DNA of 64,000 bases, taken from positions 186,001-250,000 of the forward strand of contig JAFEVB010000027.1 of assembly GCA_032629725.1 (NCBI GenBank). The letters are read 5' to 3'. The position numbers and the translations under genes are program-made. Under the pieces are notes generated by a model. That model saw nothing but the letters and a program-made list of their open reading frames with translations. It had not been told where the DNA came from and ran no database searches. This DNA comes from Gremmenia infestans (taxonomy: Eukaryota > Ascomycota > Leotiomycetes > Helotiales > Hamatocanthoscyphaceae). This document shows positions 11,134 through 23,193 of the stretch, one piece after another; positions within the stretch are counted from its first letter, which is position 1, and each line of letters begins with the position of its first letter.

Positions 11134-12605
11134 ATGACCAATTTGATCAAGACTTCCTTTCGACTTCAACATGCAACTTCCACAGAACATCATTCGGATA
11201 CAACTTCCATAAAAACACCAGTCGGATCCATATACCTAAGAAAGGTAGGCTGCCCCTAATCTTTATTGAAGCTCCATTATTGCTGGATTACTCGACTGAC
11301 CTGTTTGCCCAGTACGAAGTATTCTTTCTTCAAACCCGCAGTATGGAGGAAGCATCTGAAAGCATGTCAATGTCCCCCTCCAGCCTTTCGGAGAATGATC
11401 CACCACAGAATCAAGAAAGTTTCGAGACTACTCCCGCCGTCTACTACACATCGGACACAGAAATGGACTCGGAATCTCCAGAGGACCAATCAGTCTACAC
11501 ATCTTTAACCTCTACTGCGCATATGAACCCCCGGGATGCTCAATACGCACCGCTTACGGATGCTGAGAACGGCTTCCGGGATGATCAGTCCTCGCCGTTT
11601 ACGAATGCTCCATCCTTGCACACGAACTTGCGGAATACTCAGTCCCCACCACTTATGGATGCTTCACCATCTCAGCCGGACTTGCAGAATGCTCAGCACA
11701 CACCATTTACGAATGCGTCACCCTCGCAGACGATCTACCAGGACGCTCCACCTGCGAATGATTACTTTGGCAATAGGGCTCCGTCCCCGGCTCCACAAGG
11801 CGGGTGGTCCCCGTCTACCGGATATTCTGCGAATTTCGACGGTCCCCCAATGCACAATCAGGAGTTTGAACAAGATCATAACCCGTTCATTCGGCAACTG
11901 CCACCATTTAATCCTGCGCAGATTCCACAGCAGTTTGGACAAGACCAGCAGTTTGGACAAAATCATCATTTTAGACATAATCAACAGTTTAGACAAGACC
12001 AGAGCCTGATCGATCCGCAATTGCAACCATTCAATCCTGCGCAGATCCCACAGCAGTTCGGACAATACCAACTGTTCGGACAAGATCAGAGCCTGATCAA
12101 TCAGCAACCATTCAATGCTTCGCAACTCCTACAGCAATACGACTACCATTCTGAACCTCAAATACCACAAACCCATCCTCTGCAAAACGCCTTGCATCGA
12201 TTTGGACACGACGGCAGCATGTCCTTTCCGCAACCGCAACATGCCTATCCGTCTCATACTACTCCGCAAATGAACAACAATTTTGGGCATGTTCCAACTC
12301 AGTATGGCCAAACTCCGGTAGTCTCTCAACCCCAATATCTTTGTCCCTGCCAAACGCAATATTCTCTGCCGCCAACTCCAACCGGCATTTCTACACCGCC
12401 CATCCCAGGCATTTTTATTCCAAGGCCTGTCGGCAGTTTGACTCCCTCAGCCACATTTCTAGCGACGTTGCGAAGGACATGCGAACATGTTAAAGCTATT
12501 GAGAAGAGAAATGCAGCGGAAGCAGAAGCAAGGGTTGCGCTTACTCCCTCAGCCGAAAGGGGAAGGTCGTTGGAAAGTGCATTCGAGAATATTACAACTG
12601 AGTAG
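11134..12605 (+). CDS. Low-complexity Q/N/P-rich protein with two sets of internal repeats
   Basis: Exons 11134-11244 and 11313-12605; the 68-bp intron has a GTAGGC donor, a CTGAC branch site and a CCCAG acceptor. The product would be 467 aa. No catalytic domain is recognised. Residues about 100-175 hold repeats of roughly 20 aa built on N/D-A-Q-x-x-P-F/L-T-N/D-A. Further on, FNPAQIPQQFGQ occurs twice, with related FGQDQ / QDQSLI units between and after. The C-terminus (about 410-467) is different, with a helical charged stretch CEHVKAIEKRNAAEAEAR. This looks like a disordered, possibly prion-like or scaffold protein. It could begin further upstream and be joined to the chromodomain locus; I could not find an intron that links them cleanly. 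Confidence 0.55.
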
Positions 12606-13764
12606 TATATAGAAAGAGTGGAAGCAGAAGCAAGTTGTGCACAACCAGCCCAAGCCCGCCCGTCAATGTCGCAGTCAAAGTTGGACATTGCGATCATTGG
12701 CAAAGCAAGCGCTGGAGCAGACCTTTGATTCAACCTTCTCTATTTCAATGGAAAGTCTGAGTGGGTTCTGGGGTTAAAGTTTTGACAACACATTACTAAC
12801 TTGTGGTGTGATAAGTCTCCGCAGGATGGTTTGGGATCCGGAAAATGAGTGAACTTGGTGTTAAAATGAACGCGGAGGCTATGAGTGCGCAATGCCACTG
12901 CGTAGGTATATACGGAGAGAATTGATAACATTACCCATTGACGCATCTTATTTCCTTACCCTAATATGGAGAAGGGAAGAATCGTTAAGAAAGAAGCCAA
13001 AGACCAGCTAGAGTGCCACTGTTGTCTTTGATCTACTGTGGATTTCGCCAAGCGGTGGCAGTGACTCTGCTGCAAAACACTTGCTACGTGTGAATTCCAA
13101 GTACCGGTATCCGTGCATCTAGCAGATATTCCTCGGAATGAATCGCGGTCCTTAATGATTGATCTGTTTATTATGACTTTCTTTATCTCTATTACATTGT
13201 TTCTTTAGCATCCTAGAAGAAAATGATTACACAGTTAATAGTGCCCCTATTGGAATCGTAGTCCAAGTATTCCCCTTCCTATACCTAAGGTATGCTCCTG
13301 TATATATCAGTCCAGACGAAAGGATAATCTTGCGGTGTCCATCTTGAAAAGGGGTAGGAAGGTCATGTCAAAATCAAAACAATGGGAGGTAGAAGACTAG
13401 AAGAAAGGATAATACAAAGATCACCGAAAGCTCAAGTGAATGATATAAGTCTCTACTAAGTGGCGATTAACTTGGGCTTTAATTTTTGAAGATCGCTTTC
13501 GTCCGGATGCAGAAAGAAGCACTCATATGTCCCTACCTAGTCTCCGGTTTTCGCAGTAACTGACTCTCTACTAGAAAGTGAATGTCCTCCTGCTCTCGTC
13601 CATTTCTCTCCTCCGCTCTCCTATAAATCTCCCCATTTCCATTTCCATCTGCATTTCCATTTCCATATCCCCCCTCCCCTTCACCCCATCCTCCAATTAA
13701 TCCACTCTCATATAAATCTCCCTCTCACCGCGCGCGCCGACCCATCGAACAGTTGCGAAGCGAA
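12606..13764. promoter_or_regulatory. Intergenic and promoter of the MetE/UROD-like gene
   Basis: Mostly unremarkable to 13600. Then comes a CT-rich leader with CATTTC units (13634-13667) and two copies of TATAAATCTCCC (13622-13633 and 13711-13722), plausible TATA elements about 140 and 50 bp before the ATG. Confidence 0.4.
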
Positions 13765-15071
13765 ATGTCTTCTATCTCGTCACACGGCTCCGAGACCTCC
13801 TCTACGGAGCAGTTCGTCCCTCGCTATGTCCATCTTGTCGGTAGCTCGCCTTATGATACCAATACCGAGTTCTTTGAGGCTATGAGCGTCGCTCTGCCGG
13901 GCCGTCTTGTTTGTCTGTAAGATAGTATTTCACTCCTTATCCCAATTCCCTGTATTCGCCGTCCTCGGTCGGTTCTCATACACGGTACCGTCTTTCATTC
14001 ATTACTCGCTCTTTACTTCTCCACTGCCCTATTTCTTCCTAGCATCGTCCAACGAAACTGCAAGACCGTATTCACTCCCAAAATCCCCAAGGCATATTCA
14101 CTGACCCATCCTTCCCCCACAGTCCAGATGGCGAGACCGGCAACCGCCACTTCTTCGTGCGCTGGCAAATGGACGTCTTCGCCTCCAGCCCGCACATCCT
14201 CAAGGGCTTCGAGCAGATCGGCGACTACAAGGCCTACGCCCCAGGCGTCGCACTGTCCTCGCAAATTACCCTCGGCGCTATAGGCTACGACACCCATGCC
14301 CTTGAATCATATGCCGAGTTCTGCGCGCTGCGAGACAAAGGCGTCGTTCCGCATGGTGTACGCTTCCAAGTCTGCTTGCCGACCCCGCTCAATGTCGTGG
14401 GCTTGTGTCTGCTGCCCGAGTACCAGGCCGAGGCGGAGCCGTTGTACGAGGCTGCGCTGATGGCTGCGCTGCGGCGTATTCAAGATGTTATTCCAAAGGA
14501 GGATCTGGCGGTCCAGTGGGACATGGCGTATGAGATCGGGATGCTTGAGGTTCCTTCGGCGTTCAATTCTTGGTTTGACGGTCAGGGCAAGGGAGATGTC
14601 AAACAGGGGATTCTGGAGCGCTTTGCTCGTCTAGCGGCGGCCGTCGATGAGGGTGTCAAGATGGGCTTTCACCTGTGCTATGGCGACGCAGGGCACAAGC
14701 ACTTTATGGAACCCGCGGACATGGGCGTGCTAGTCGATATGGCGAATGAGCTTTCGTCCCACGCCGGTAGAGCGGTGGATTGGGTGCATGTTCCCGTGCC
14801 CAAGAACCGTACGGATGAAGCGTATTTCCGTCCGCTGAAGGACTTGAAGCTGAAGAGCGAGACGCGGGTTTTCCTGGGCCTGGCGCATGCGTGGGATACA
14901 ACTGGTACGAAGAAGAGGATCCGCATCGCGAGTGAGTTCTTGTATGACTTTGGTGTCTCGACTGAGTGTGGCTTTGGACGTACGGAGAAGGATGAGGTGG
15001 CTAGTGTGCTTGGTGTTCTGGCTGAGGTCACTGAGCCGGAGCTCCACTTGCTTCTGGATGAAAAGCTTTGA
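13765..15071 (+). CDS. UROD/MetE-like TIM-barrel protein (methionine synthase II-related)
   Basis: Exons 13765-13916 and 14123-15071 (206-bp intron; phase 2 joins to give LPDGETGNR) encode 366 aa. The start HLVGSSPYDTNTEFFEAM, PDGETGNRHFFVRWQ and the late CGFGR resemble the single-domain fungal proteins annotated as cobalamin-independent methionine synthase C-terminal/archaeal-like. Half the length of true MetE, so it is not the main methionine synthase. HLCYGD is a possible metal or substrate loop, but the full MetE zinc site (His, Cys, Glu, Cys) was not confirmed. Probably a small-molecule methyl- or other transferase or lyase; substrate unknown. Confidence 0.75.
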
Positions 15072-15653
15072 TGTCCAATATTGTACTGTGCGTTGCAGGA
15101 GTTTGCTGGAGTTTGCTGGAGTGTTTAGTGGGAGTTCTGCACTGTCTTCTTGCATGGATGGAGTACCTATGTATCTCAAGTTGTCGGGCACTTACTGCGT
15201 ACATCGTGACTGAAAAGAATATAACACATTTGGGTGTTGTCTCTTTGCCCTTATTAACCTCAGCCGTCCACAGGTATACAAACGTGATTCCGTTTAACAA
15301 TTCGGGATTTTAGGCGGAGAGGTGCTGGTTATGAAGATTTCAAAAATTGTAAATGATATTCTCATCGCTCGCTTCTTTCAGTGGCCCGCAGGCCCCCTAC
15401 CAAAACATGCAGCCCTTCCCATCCCATCACCCCTCAAGAAATATGAGGGTGTTAAATATGTAGACTATATATAGCCTGGCATGTCGATACTAGAAACCTA
15501 TACGCCACGCCACGCCGTGTACAGTACAGTACGGCCGTAAGAGCTCACCTCACATCACCTCGTTAAGAAGAACATCGTAGCGGCATCCATAACGGCCTCG
15601 AACTTCCTGAACAGCGCATACTCCTCTCCAAGTCCTATATCTCACGCATTAGC
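15072..15653. other. Intergenic with short direct repeat
   Basis: Between the MetE-like gene (+) and the HET gene (-), convergent. Contains a two-unit repeat of GGAGTTTGCT at 15098-15120; otherwise nothing seen. Confidence 0.4.
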
Positions 15654-17687
15654 TTACCATACAGCTCCGGGATGGGGAGGATGATAAAGCGAACCTTCTG
15701 GTGCATTCGAGACATCATTTGCGAATTCAATCGCATCGTCAATCGCCTTGATCAGCTCATTCGGACTCTGCGTCCCGTCCGCTAGACCGATCGTCAGCGT
15801 GTTCCATTCCATCCTTGCGAAACCGAAGCCAAGTAACCAGCGAAGCCAAAGGATAATTCGAAGTCACTAACCATCATTAAAGATCCCCAAGCCCTGAACC
15901 CTCCCCTCCAATCCCTCGATCTTTTCAACCTTCCTCTCCCTCCCCTCAACCCTAACCAGCACCGCCTTACCCAGCAGCCGGAACCCAATCCGATTGCTAT
16001 CGCTCCTGGGCCTCACAATCACAAACACGTCTTCCGCGCCCTCGATCTTACAAAGGATATCCCCCGGCTGGATAACCGCAGAAGCGATGCCTACGAATTG
16101 CCCATCGCCACTAACGAAAAGCCGCACCTCGCCCGCACTGTCGCACGAGAAGTACGGCGGGCACGTATTGCGATACGTGCTCTCGGTGCGGAAGCAGCGC
16201 GCCTGCGGACTCCACGCAAAGCGCACTCTCAACTGCTCGGTAGAGTGATACTCCCTCAGGCTCAGTTTCGCGACATCGGCTTTCAGCCGCGCGATGTTGG
16301 GCGGTAGGTGGAGGTGCAGTGCTTGCGCGTGGTGGTTATACAAGGCGTCGAGTTCCAGGTGCGCGAAGAGGATTTTGGAAGGTGAGGAGGCGGTTAGGAC
16401 GTCGCTGGTCCAAGCGACGGTACCGAGACCCTTCACGTTTGCTTTGCTGAATGAGTTTCGCAGTAGGTAGCTCTGCGCCTCGTCTACGATGTTGAGGAGG
16501 GCGTCGAAGGTCTTTTTGTCTTTGTTCCAGAGAGGTTCATCGAGCAGGGCTTGCATTGAGCGTTGAGAGGCTACGAGCTCCTGGGAGGATGGGTTCTGGG
16601 TCGAGTTTTGGGTCGAGACGCGGAATTGGACGTTGTCTCGTGAAAATTCTGATAGGAAGGTGTCAATGCAGAGCTGGGCTTGGGATTTCGAGTAGTCGGG
16701 ATTAATCTTGAGGCCCTTTTCATTCTGTGTTGATATGCTCACGAGACCGTATATCCGATCCCTGATATCGTAGCATCCATATTCATGTTTCTGACACATC
16801 TTAAGGAGATCGGTCATTTTGTGTTGTGTTGGGGTTTGCCCGTTCTGCAGTCTGAGCATTGCTATCCCGGGGGTGCCGACACACCATTTTGCAAATGCGA
16901 TGCCATTATCTTGTTCTTCGGGGTCCTTTTTGGCTTTGGAATCCAGGAATCGCATGACGGAGACGAATTGCATCCAAGGTGCCTTCTTGGTCCCGCAATA
17001 CACTTCTAGATTGTAGCCGGAAAGAATTTCCTGGAGAATCCATACCCTCCTCCAATATGGCCGATTGAAAAGACTGGTCAATGTACTTGCCGTTGCTCTC
17101 TCTAAAGGAGCAGAAACATCCGCCCAAGGCATTCTCTGATTGACTCTATCAAACGCAAAGTCGCTGACCTCGTCCGCGTCTCCCAACCAAACCAACACCT
17201 TTGACGCCCGCTGATAAATCTGGCTCATGTTAGCCACCATGCGATTCCGTTCCGGGACATCGCCCATATTAATACACAAGGCATCGATAAACAACAAGCG
17301 CGACTCGGTAGGAAGCCGCAACGCCTTCAACGCATTCAACAGATTCTTGCGAACAAAACACGTCGACCCATCAACGGACACTGGGGTCAAGGGCTCGGCA
17401 GGCCCCCACATGTACGACAGAGCCTCATAATGGGTAAGCCAGTCATCCAGAAAGACATTGTCCAGCACACAGGCGATCTCGTCCTCGCCCGAGCCAGGAA
17501 GCAGCACCAGGACACGGAACTGACGCTCTCCTCTTAGCGGGTTGTATCTCAAGGTCCCGTCATGTATATGTGCGTTCGGCGGCTCAAAATAGGCCGACAG
17601 GGAGGAATCCGCAGGGGTGAGCGGCGGGGCGGGCGCGGGTTCGGGCTCTGGAACAGAGCGTCGCGGGCCCGTTAGGAACTTGCGCAT
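15654..17687 (-). CDS. HET-domain protein (heterokaryon-incompatibility type)
   Basis: Exon 1 (17687-15872) and a proposed exon 2 (15781-15654; donor GTTAGT, acceptor TCTAG) give 647 aa; without splicing it would stop at 15867 at 606 aa. HET signatures are in order: YEALSYMWG (about 89-97), LFIDALCINMGD (about 131-142), QIYQRASKVLVWLGDAD, WRRVWILQE and CYDIRDRIYGLV. The rest of the protein has no recognised domain. HET proteins take part in non-self recognition and programmed cell death in filamentous ascomycetes; most genomes carry many with no tested role. The Pro/Glu-rich N-terminus is probably disordered. The last exon is the uncertain part. Confidence 0.85.
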
Positions 17688-18530
17688 CTCAGCTTCAGCA
17701 TGAGCGTGAGCATGCGGTTGAACGAGAGCGAGCTCGTTTTCCAGCTACACTACAATATTGTACGTAATACTGTATGAGGAAATTAAGAGACACAGCAGAG
17801 ATGAGATGAGATGAGATGAAAGTAGAGGGAAATGCAGTGGTGATGGATATTACTGGGGGCGCAGTGAAGTGACGCTGCATCGGTCAGCTCGGCACAGAAT
17901 ATGGGGACAACGAACTGCCCAATCGGGCCGTGAAAACCACAGTGCAGCCCCCAACTCGTAAAGTGACTGGATACCTATTTATATCCATACCTACCTATCC
18001 AAACTAGGAAGGTACAAGGTACCTCGATGTTATTAAAACGGCATTTCTCCATGACATTTACTTTTCCAGGCTGGGGATATTCCCATTCCAGTACATGAAG
18101 TATTTCTTGGCAATTACCTAACTTCCAAATAAGAAAGAAATCATCGTTATCCAAGAGGCTCTTTTTTCCGGCTTTAAGTGGAGAAATATAATCTTCATGA
18201 TAATATCCCATACAAGTAGGTTACACAGAATGGATTGTTACAGTAGCATCAGCCAGCCCTTAGTCATGCCCCGAGAAGCTATTTGTGGAATCGGATAATT
18301 CTATGAAGGCTTTATCCAGGAGGCCCTTCCTTGACCACTTGGTTTCGCACTTAAAACTTTCGCATCTTCATTCTCTCGAACAAAAGAATTCGGGATAAGA
18401 AATAAGAGTGGCGGCACTTGCCTAGCATCCGACTCCAAGCCCCGGGAGGGACCGAGCCGTCGTGCCAAAGGAGATATCGGAACAATTGGTCATGTTATGC
18501 ATACACACCCGCGCTTATTTGTATTGCTTT
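17688..18530. other. Intergenic
   Basis: Upstream of the HET gene; a GAGAT repeat at 17800-17819 (RC of ATCTC) lies near its start. The rest shows no gene or RNA. Confidence 0.45.
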
Positions 18531-20124
18531 TTATATCTTCGACTTTGGTCTCCACTTGGCATACGCATGTTCCTCCCCATCAGGAATTAAATGATCTACA
18601 GCCTTCGTATTCAGCATGCCTGGATGAACCTGAGAAAGATCCGTGACACCCATCATGCGCATCGTCGTCTCTAGCTCATCTTTCAGAACTAGATTGGGTG
18701 ATCAGTGTGAATTCATGAGGATATTCAATCAGAACTTACTGTCGACGTATTTCTCCACGCCTTCTTGGCCGTAATTCAGAGCGTATAGGAAACCTCTGCC
18801 AATACCAACACTCCTGGCACCCAAACACAGAGCCTTGAAGATATCCGTCCCCCGCATAACCCCGCCATCAACAAACACCTCCATGTGGTCAAAGACCTCC
18901 GGACAGTGCTTCTGCAGCTCGAGAAGAAGCAAAACAGGCGGCGGCGCAGTATCCAAACTCCTGCCCCCATGATTACTCAATACAATCCCCTCGATTCCAT
19001 TCTCCATGGCTCGTTTGGCATCCATATGCGTCTGAACGCCCTTCAGAACAATTGGCAGCTTTGTGCACCGCCTTAACCACGGCAGGTCTTCCCAGCTAAG
19101 ACTCGCATCGATATAACTGCCCATGATCCGTCCCAAGGACCCACCTTTTGCATCATTTTTCGCTTTCGCGCCGCTCATAGGCGTGCTCAGACTTTCGTCC
19201 GCTAGCACCCGTTCATCAGCCTCTCTCTTCCCGGGGATGGGCGCATCAACAGTAACGAAAATAGCCTTTACGCCTAAACTCTCCGCACGTTGAAGCAAGC
19301 TCTCGCTCTTGGCCCGCTGCTTATCAACATACAGCTGGAAGAAAATCGGCAGCCCCTCTGTCCCTTCTCCTTCCTCATGCTCCCCATATGATCCCCCTCC
19401 GCTCACGCTCTCGAAAATCTCAGCAAGAGGAAATGACGCGTTCGTTGAAATACAGGTCGGGATCCCCTTCGCCCTACACCCCCTCGCAATCCCCTTCTCC
19501 CCATCCGCATGCACCATCTTCGCCATCGCAGCGGGGGCGCAGAAAATCGGAACATCCATTTTACAGCCTAGCATGCTTGTGCGCGTATCGACGTCCCTCA
19601 CGTTGACTAGTATACGTGGTCTGAGACCGAGATCTGCGTACGCGGAGGTATTGCGCGTTTTGGTGTAGAGGTCTGTTGCGGCGGAGGAATAGAAGGCCCA
19701 CGTTTTAGGCGTGAGGGATGTAGAGGCGGCGGCGGTGAAGTCGTGAGTGTTTATCAGGGTGGAGAGGTCGGGTTTGGTGGGATGCAAGGTGCTTGTGGGG
19801 ATTGGAGGGTTTGCCCATTCTGCGGTTATGCTAGTGGGGTCGAGGGTTCCCAGGACTTTTGAGGAAGGGAGGGAGGTTTTGATGAGAGAGGGTCCGTGGA
19901 TTTCGGAGTATACTGTTGTGGCATCGCGGCCGGCGTGGCGCTGGATTACTGAGGGGTTGTCAGTGAGGAGCGAGGGGGTTTGGGCTGGAAGACATACTGC
20001 TTGCTCCGCCAGGGTGCTCAGGGGCGAATTCTGTAAGGTCGTAAACAGTGTTGTCGACTACTATCCATAGATCTTCTGGGATATTGTGTTGAGTGACTTC
20101 TTGGACGGAAATAACTCGAGGCAT
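18531..20124 (-). CDS. Flavocytochrome b2-type L-lactate (2-hydroxyacid) dehydrogenase
   Basis: Exons 20124-19998, 19948-18740 and 18688-18531 give 497 aa. An N-terminal cytochrome b5 domain (about 3-80, FAPEHPGG and RHAGRDAT with the two haem His) is fused to an FMN-dependent 2-hydroxyacid dehydrogenase barrel. In the barrel, FQLYVDK, IVLKGVQT (FMN-binding Lys) and SNHGGRSLD (catalytic His) are present. CYB2 oxidises L-lactate to pyruvate and passes electrons to cytochrome c in the mitochondrial intermembrane space. Here the protein starts directly at the b5 domain, with no presequence, so it may act in the cytosol or use another acceptor. An in-frame ATG further upstream in another exon was not found. 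Confidence 0.9.
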
Positions 20125-20722
20125 TGCTGTGTAGTCAATTTGGAAATTGTTAGTATCAATTGAAGGCTAAATCGAATGCCAAGAGAGAGGAGAGTAATTG
20201 GAGAGATAGAAGCTATGTATTTGGTCTATATACATGGTGTACAAAAGATGCCGCGCAATAGTGGGATCGTTGAACTTGTAGTTGAAGATGTCATGGTTCG
20301 GGACAACATGCTCCGAGAGAGACCTGACGTTAAAATGCTTATTAATCAATCGTCACACTTCTCTCTCTGGTACCGGAAGTCAGTACTGATATTTCTTATA
20401 TATAAATAGTTTTTTGTAACCATTTCAGCGAACCGTGATACCCATAATTGTCTATTCTTTTTAAATTCAATATTTACCACGGGAGAAAGCTATTGCGAAG
20501 ACCGACCTCAAATCCCGAGGTTATTATATCTTAGTGCGGAGAAAGAGATCATGTCTCAGCGAGCTGAAGTAGGACAAAGAAGGGAAGAGGGGATGACTTC
20601 GCATATGCTATGCCCTTTCCTACCTACCAAGCAATCCAATTCCTTGAATCAAGGACAATTAGAGTCAAGTGTCAACATCAAATCGAACACGAGCTGTGGT
20701 AACACACATTGCCACCAGCAAT
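20125..20722. promoter_or_regulatory. Divergent promoter region
   Basis: Lies between the b2-type dehydrogenase (-) and the SMP-30-like gene (+). No clear element recognised. Confidence 0.4.
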
Positions 20723-22074
20723 ATGGTTAGCTTGGCCTCAAAAGCTGGTATAGTCGGCGTTGTTTTCATCGGAATCCTGTACCAATTCGTCTTCAAAACT
20801 CTCGTGTTTAATGTTTTGGGAGTTGCTCGCAAGGTTGATCCAATCAAGGCGTACAGCCATGTCCGTTGCGAAAAGATAGACAAGCTTGGCTTGGAGGGTT
20901 GTGAAGATATGTGGATGCATGAGAAGACAGGATATCTCTACATGGCATGCTCAGACACCAAATCCCGCCGAGAATGGCTACCTGCGTTAGTAATTCCGTT
21001 TTGAGATTAAAGGTTTTCATTTCTAACTGAACAATGAATGCAGCGTTGACCATCTCAATGCTCACGGCCGTACTGGCAAAGACCGTGTCGCCGTGGTCGA
21101 TACCCGAGAATCTGGACCACTTTCCTCTCGCATCCAATGGCTCACCGTCGAGAACTTCACGGGTATCAACGGTGAAGGCGCTTTGGATCTCCATGGCTTG
21201 GATATCCGAGCTGATGATAACACCGATACGCTGCGTATTCTCCTCGTCAACCATCGTCCATCCGTTGATGCAGTCACAGGCGAACTTCTTGATGGCGAGG
21301 AAGTTGGAGCAAATTCAACGATTGAGCAATTCCATTCCACAGTTGGGAGCTCGACTATGCGGTATGTAAGGACGTATGCGCACGATGTTATTCAGACGCC
21401 GAATCGAGTCGCGTGGGTCAATGACCATGCTTTTGTTTTCACCAATGATCATAGTGAGAAGGTTGGCATTGTAAGAACTTTCCCTACCACGCTTTGAACT
21501 TCACTGAAAGACCTAGCGTCGTGTTCTGGATCCACTGCTAGGTGGAGGTTCAGTCGGCTATTGTGATCAAAACAGCTGCAACATTGCCTATTCAGAGGGC
21601 TTCAATTTCCCCAATGGTCTTGTTCGAGGAAGTGATGGCCTCATATATGTCCCGAACTCCGTCAAGACAGAGCTTGCTGTTTTCCGACTAACTCAAGACC
21701 ATCTCTTAGAGAAGGTCCACGTAATCAAAGACCTTTTGCCGATAGACAACCTTTCTGTGGATGGGAAGGGCGATATATATGCTGCTTCGTTTCCCAGGTC
21801 ATATATGTTTCTTCGATCTACAAAAGATCCGTTCAATATTGATCCACCCAGTGGTGTGATCAAGATCAGCAGGGCTGGAAAGGGATACCAGGGAACAATT
21901 AGGAGAGCTGATGCTGGGAATTGGGATGATGGAGAGTATATTGTTGAAAAGTTCATGGAGGATGATGGTAGTGTTTTGCCTGCTTCGACGATTGCTGTTC
22001 ATGACAGTCAGACGGGGAGGGTATTCCTGGGAGGAGCATTGTCTCCATTTATCACTATCTGTGAGACTCGATGA
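20723..22074 (+). CDS. Membrane-anchored SMP-30/gluconolactonase/paraoxonase-like esterase
   Basis: Exons 20723-20985, 21044-21470 and 21517-22074 encode 415 aa. Start taken at the ATG of MVSLAS. Residues 8-31 form one transmembrane helix or signal anchor (AGIVGVVFIGILYQFVF). The remainder has the pattern of a calcium-dependent six-bladed propeller: EGCEDMW, LDLHGLDI, HRPSVD, NDHAFVF, FPNGLV, DNLSVD. These correspond to the Glu/Asn/Asp calcium ligands and the HR motif of arylesterase/paraoxonase proteins. Such enzymes hydrolyse lactones or aryl esters; the natural substrate is unknown. Confidence 0.82.
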
Positions 22075-23193
22075 GGTTGACGAAGTGGTATGGGATGGAA
22101 TGGGATAGGATAACAAGATAGAATGTTATAGAGTAGGTAGGTACTGGATACGGTCAACAGGTTATGATATGCTACCAGTCTAAATTTAGACGCAAAGGAT
22201 ACACGAAGTAATTGGGTCCCTGTGCTGTGGGAGTGGTAGTGGTAGTGGTAGTGGTAGTGGTAGTCCAGGGAATATCCATACTCCGTACTGTGAGTTACAG
22301 TAACGGGACAGGACATGTGTCCGCCTTGTCTAACCCTGGCCTGGTAACCCAGCCTCTCTGATGATCGACGTTATATTACGCAAGGTACGTACCCGCAGAG
22401 ATGGATCTCGTCGCATTCTAACCCAATGAGTGCCCATGGACCGGATCTCCACGTGATCTACGGTTTATTTACTACGTATAACCCGGCAAGCTCCCCTGGT
22501 GCCTCAGCCCAGCCCGCCATGTGCACAGACCCTGAGTAAGGCAACAACCCTTGGTGAAACAGAAACGAACGGACCAATCAAAACGAAGACTTCGAGAAAG
22601 AAATGCTACCTCCGTAAGCAAATTATTCTTCCAGGGAGGCGATGAAATCATTGTTGTTGTACCGAGTATACTTACGAAGTACGAGTATTGTACTGTACGG
22701 AGTAAGGTATTAGTGCTTCACGTCAATTACAACTTCACCGCCACAGATCATCTCTGGAATAATGGCTCATCGTCCTTCCAACTACCAAAGGTCAATTGAG
22801 GCTATGGGTTTAATCCACAGTGCAGAGGTAGAGCCAACAGGAGCCAACAGGAACCAACAGAAGCCAACCGTTTGAGTTAAGCATTGAGGCGCATCTCCCC
22901 TTAGGTAGCCCACTACTCCGAGTATGCTCTCCTAGTTGCACCCTCCCCTCCAGCCGCACACCAGCCCTGTTGGTCAGACGGTACGAGATAGTTCCCAAAT
23001 GGCCTATCCTAGCCCATCTAATTTCTGCAAAAGAGGCACGGAAACACATTGCCCATATATGGCAAAGCTGAGCCCAGAAATATACAGTAGGTAAAATCTC
23101 TCCTTCGTTCACTCTACTTTCCTCTTCTTACGAGTCAGTGTGTGTGTGTGAGTACGTGAGTATCAATCATCGCATACGTCCAGTGCAGTGGAA
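22075..23193. promoter_or_regulatory. Intergenic and ABC-transporter promoter
   Basis: Contains an AGTGGT hexamer array (22232-22264) and a TG run near 23140-23150. Four AGCCAACAG-like units occur at about 22828-22866. No gene is seen. Confidence 0.45.
22232..22264 (+). repeat. (AGTGGT)n microsatellite
   Basis: About five and a half perfect hexamer units read directly from the sequence, in non-coding DNA. Confidence 0.9.

Noticed and set aside
12326..12733. 135-codon minus-strand frame
   Set aside because: Overlaps the repeat-rich protein and has no family resemblance.
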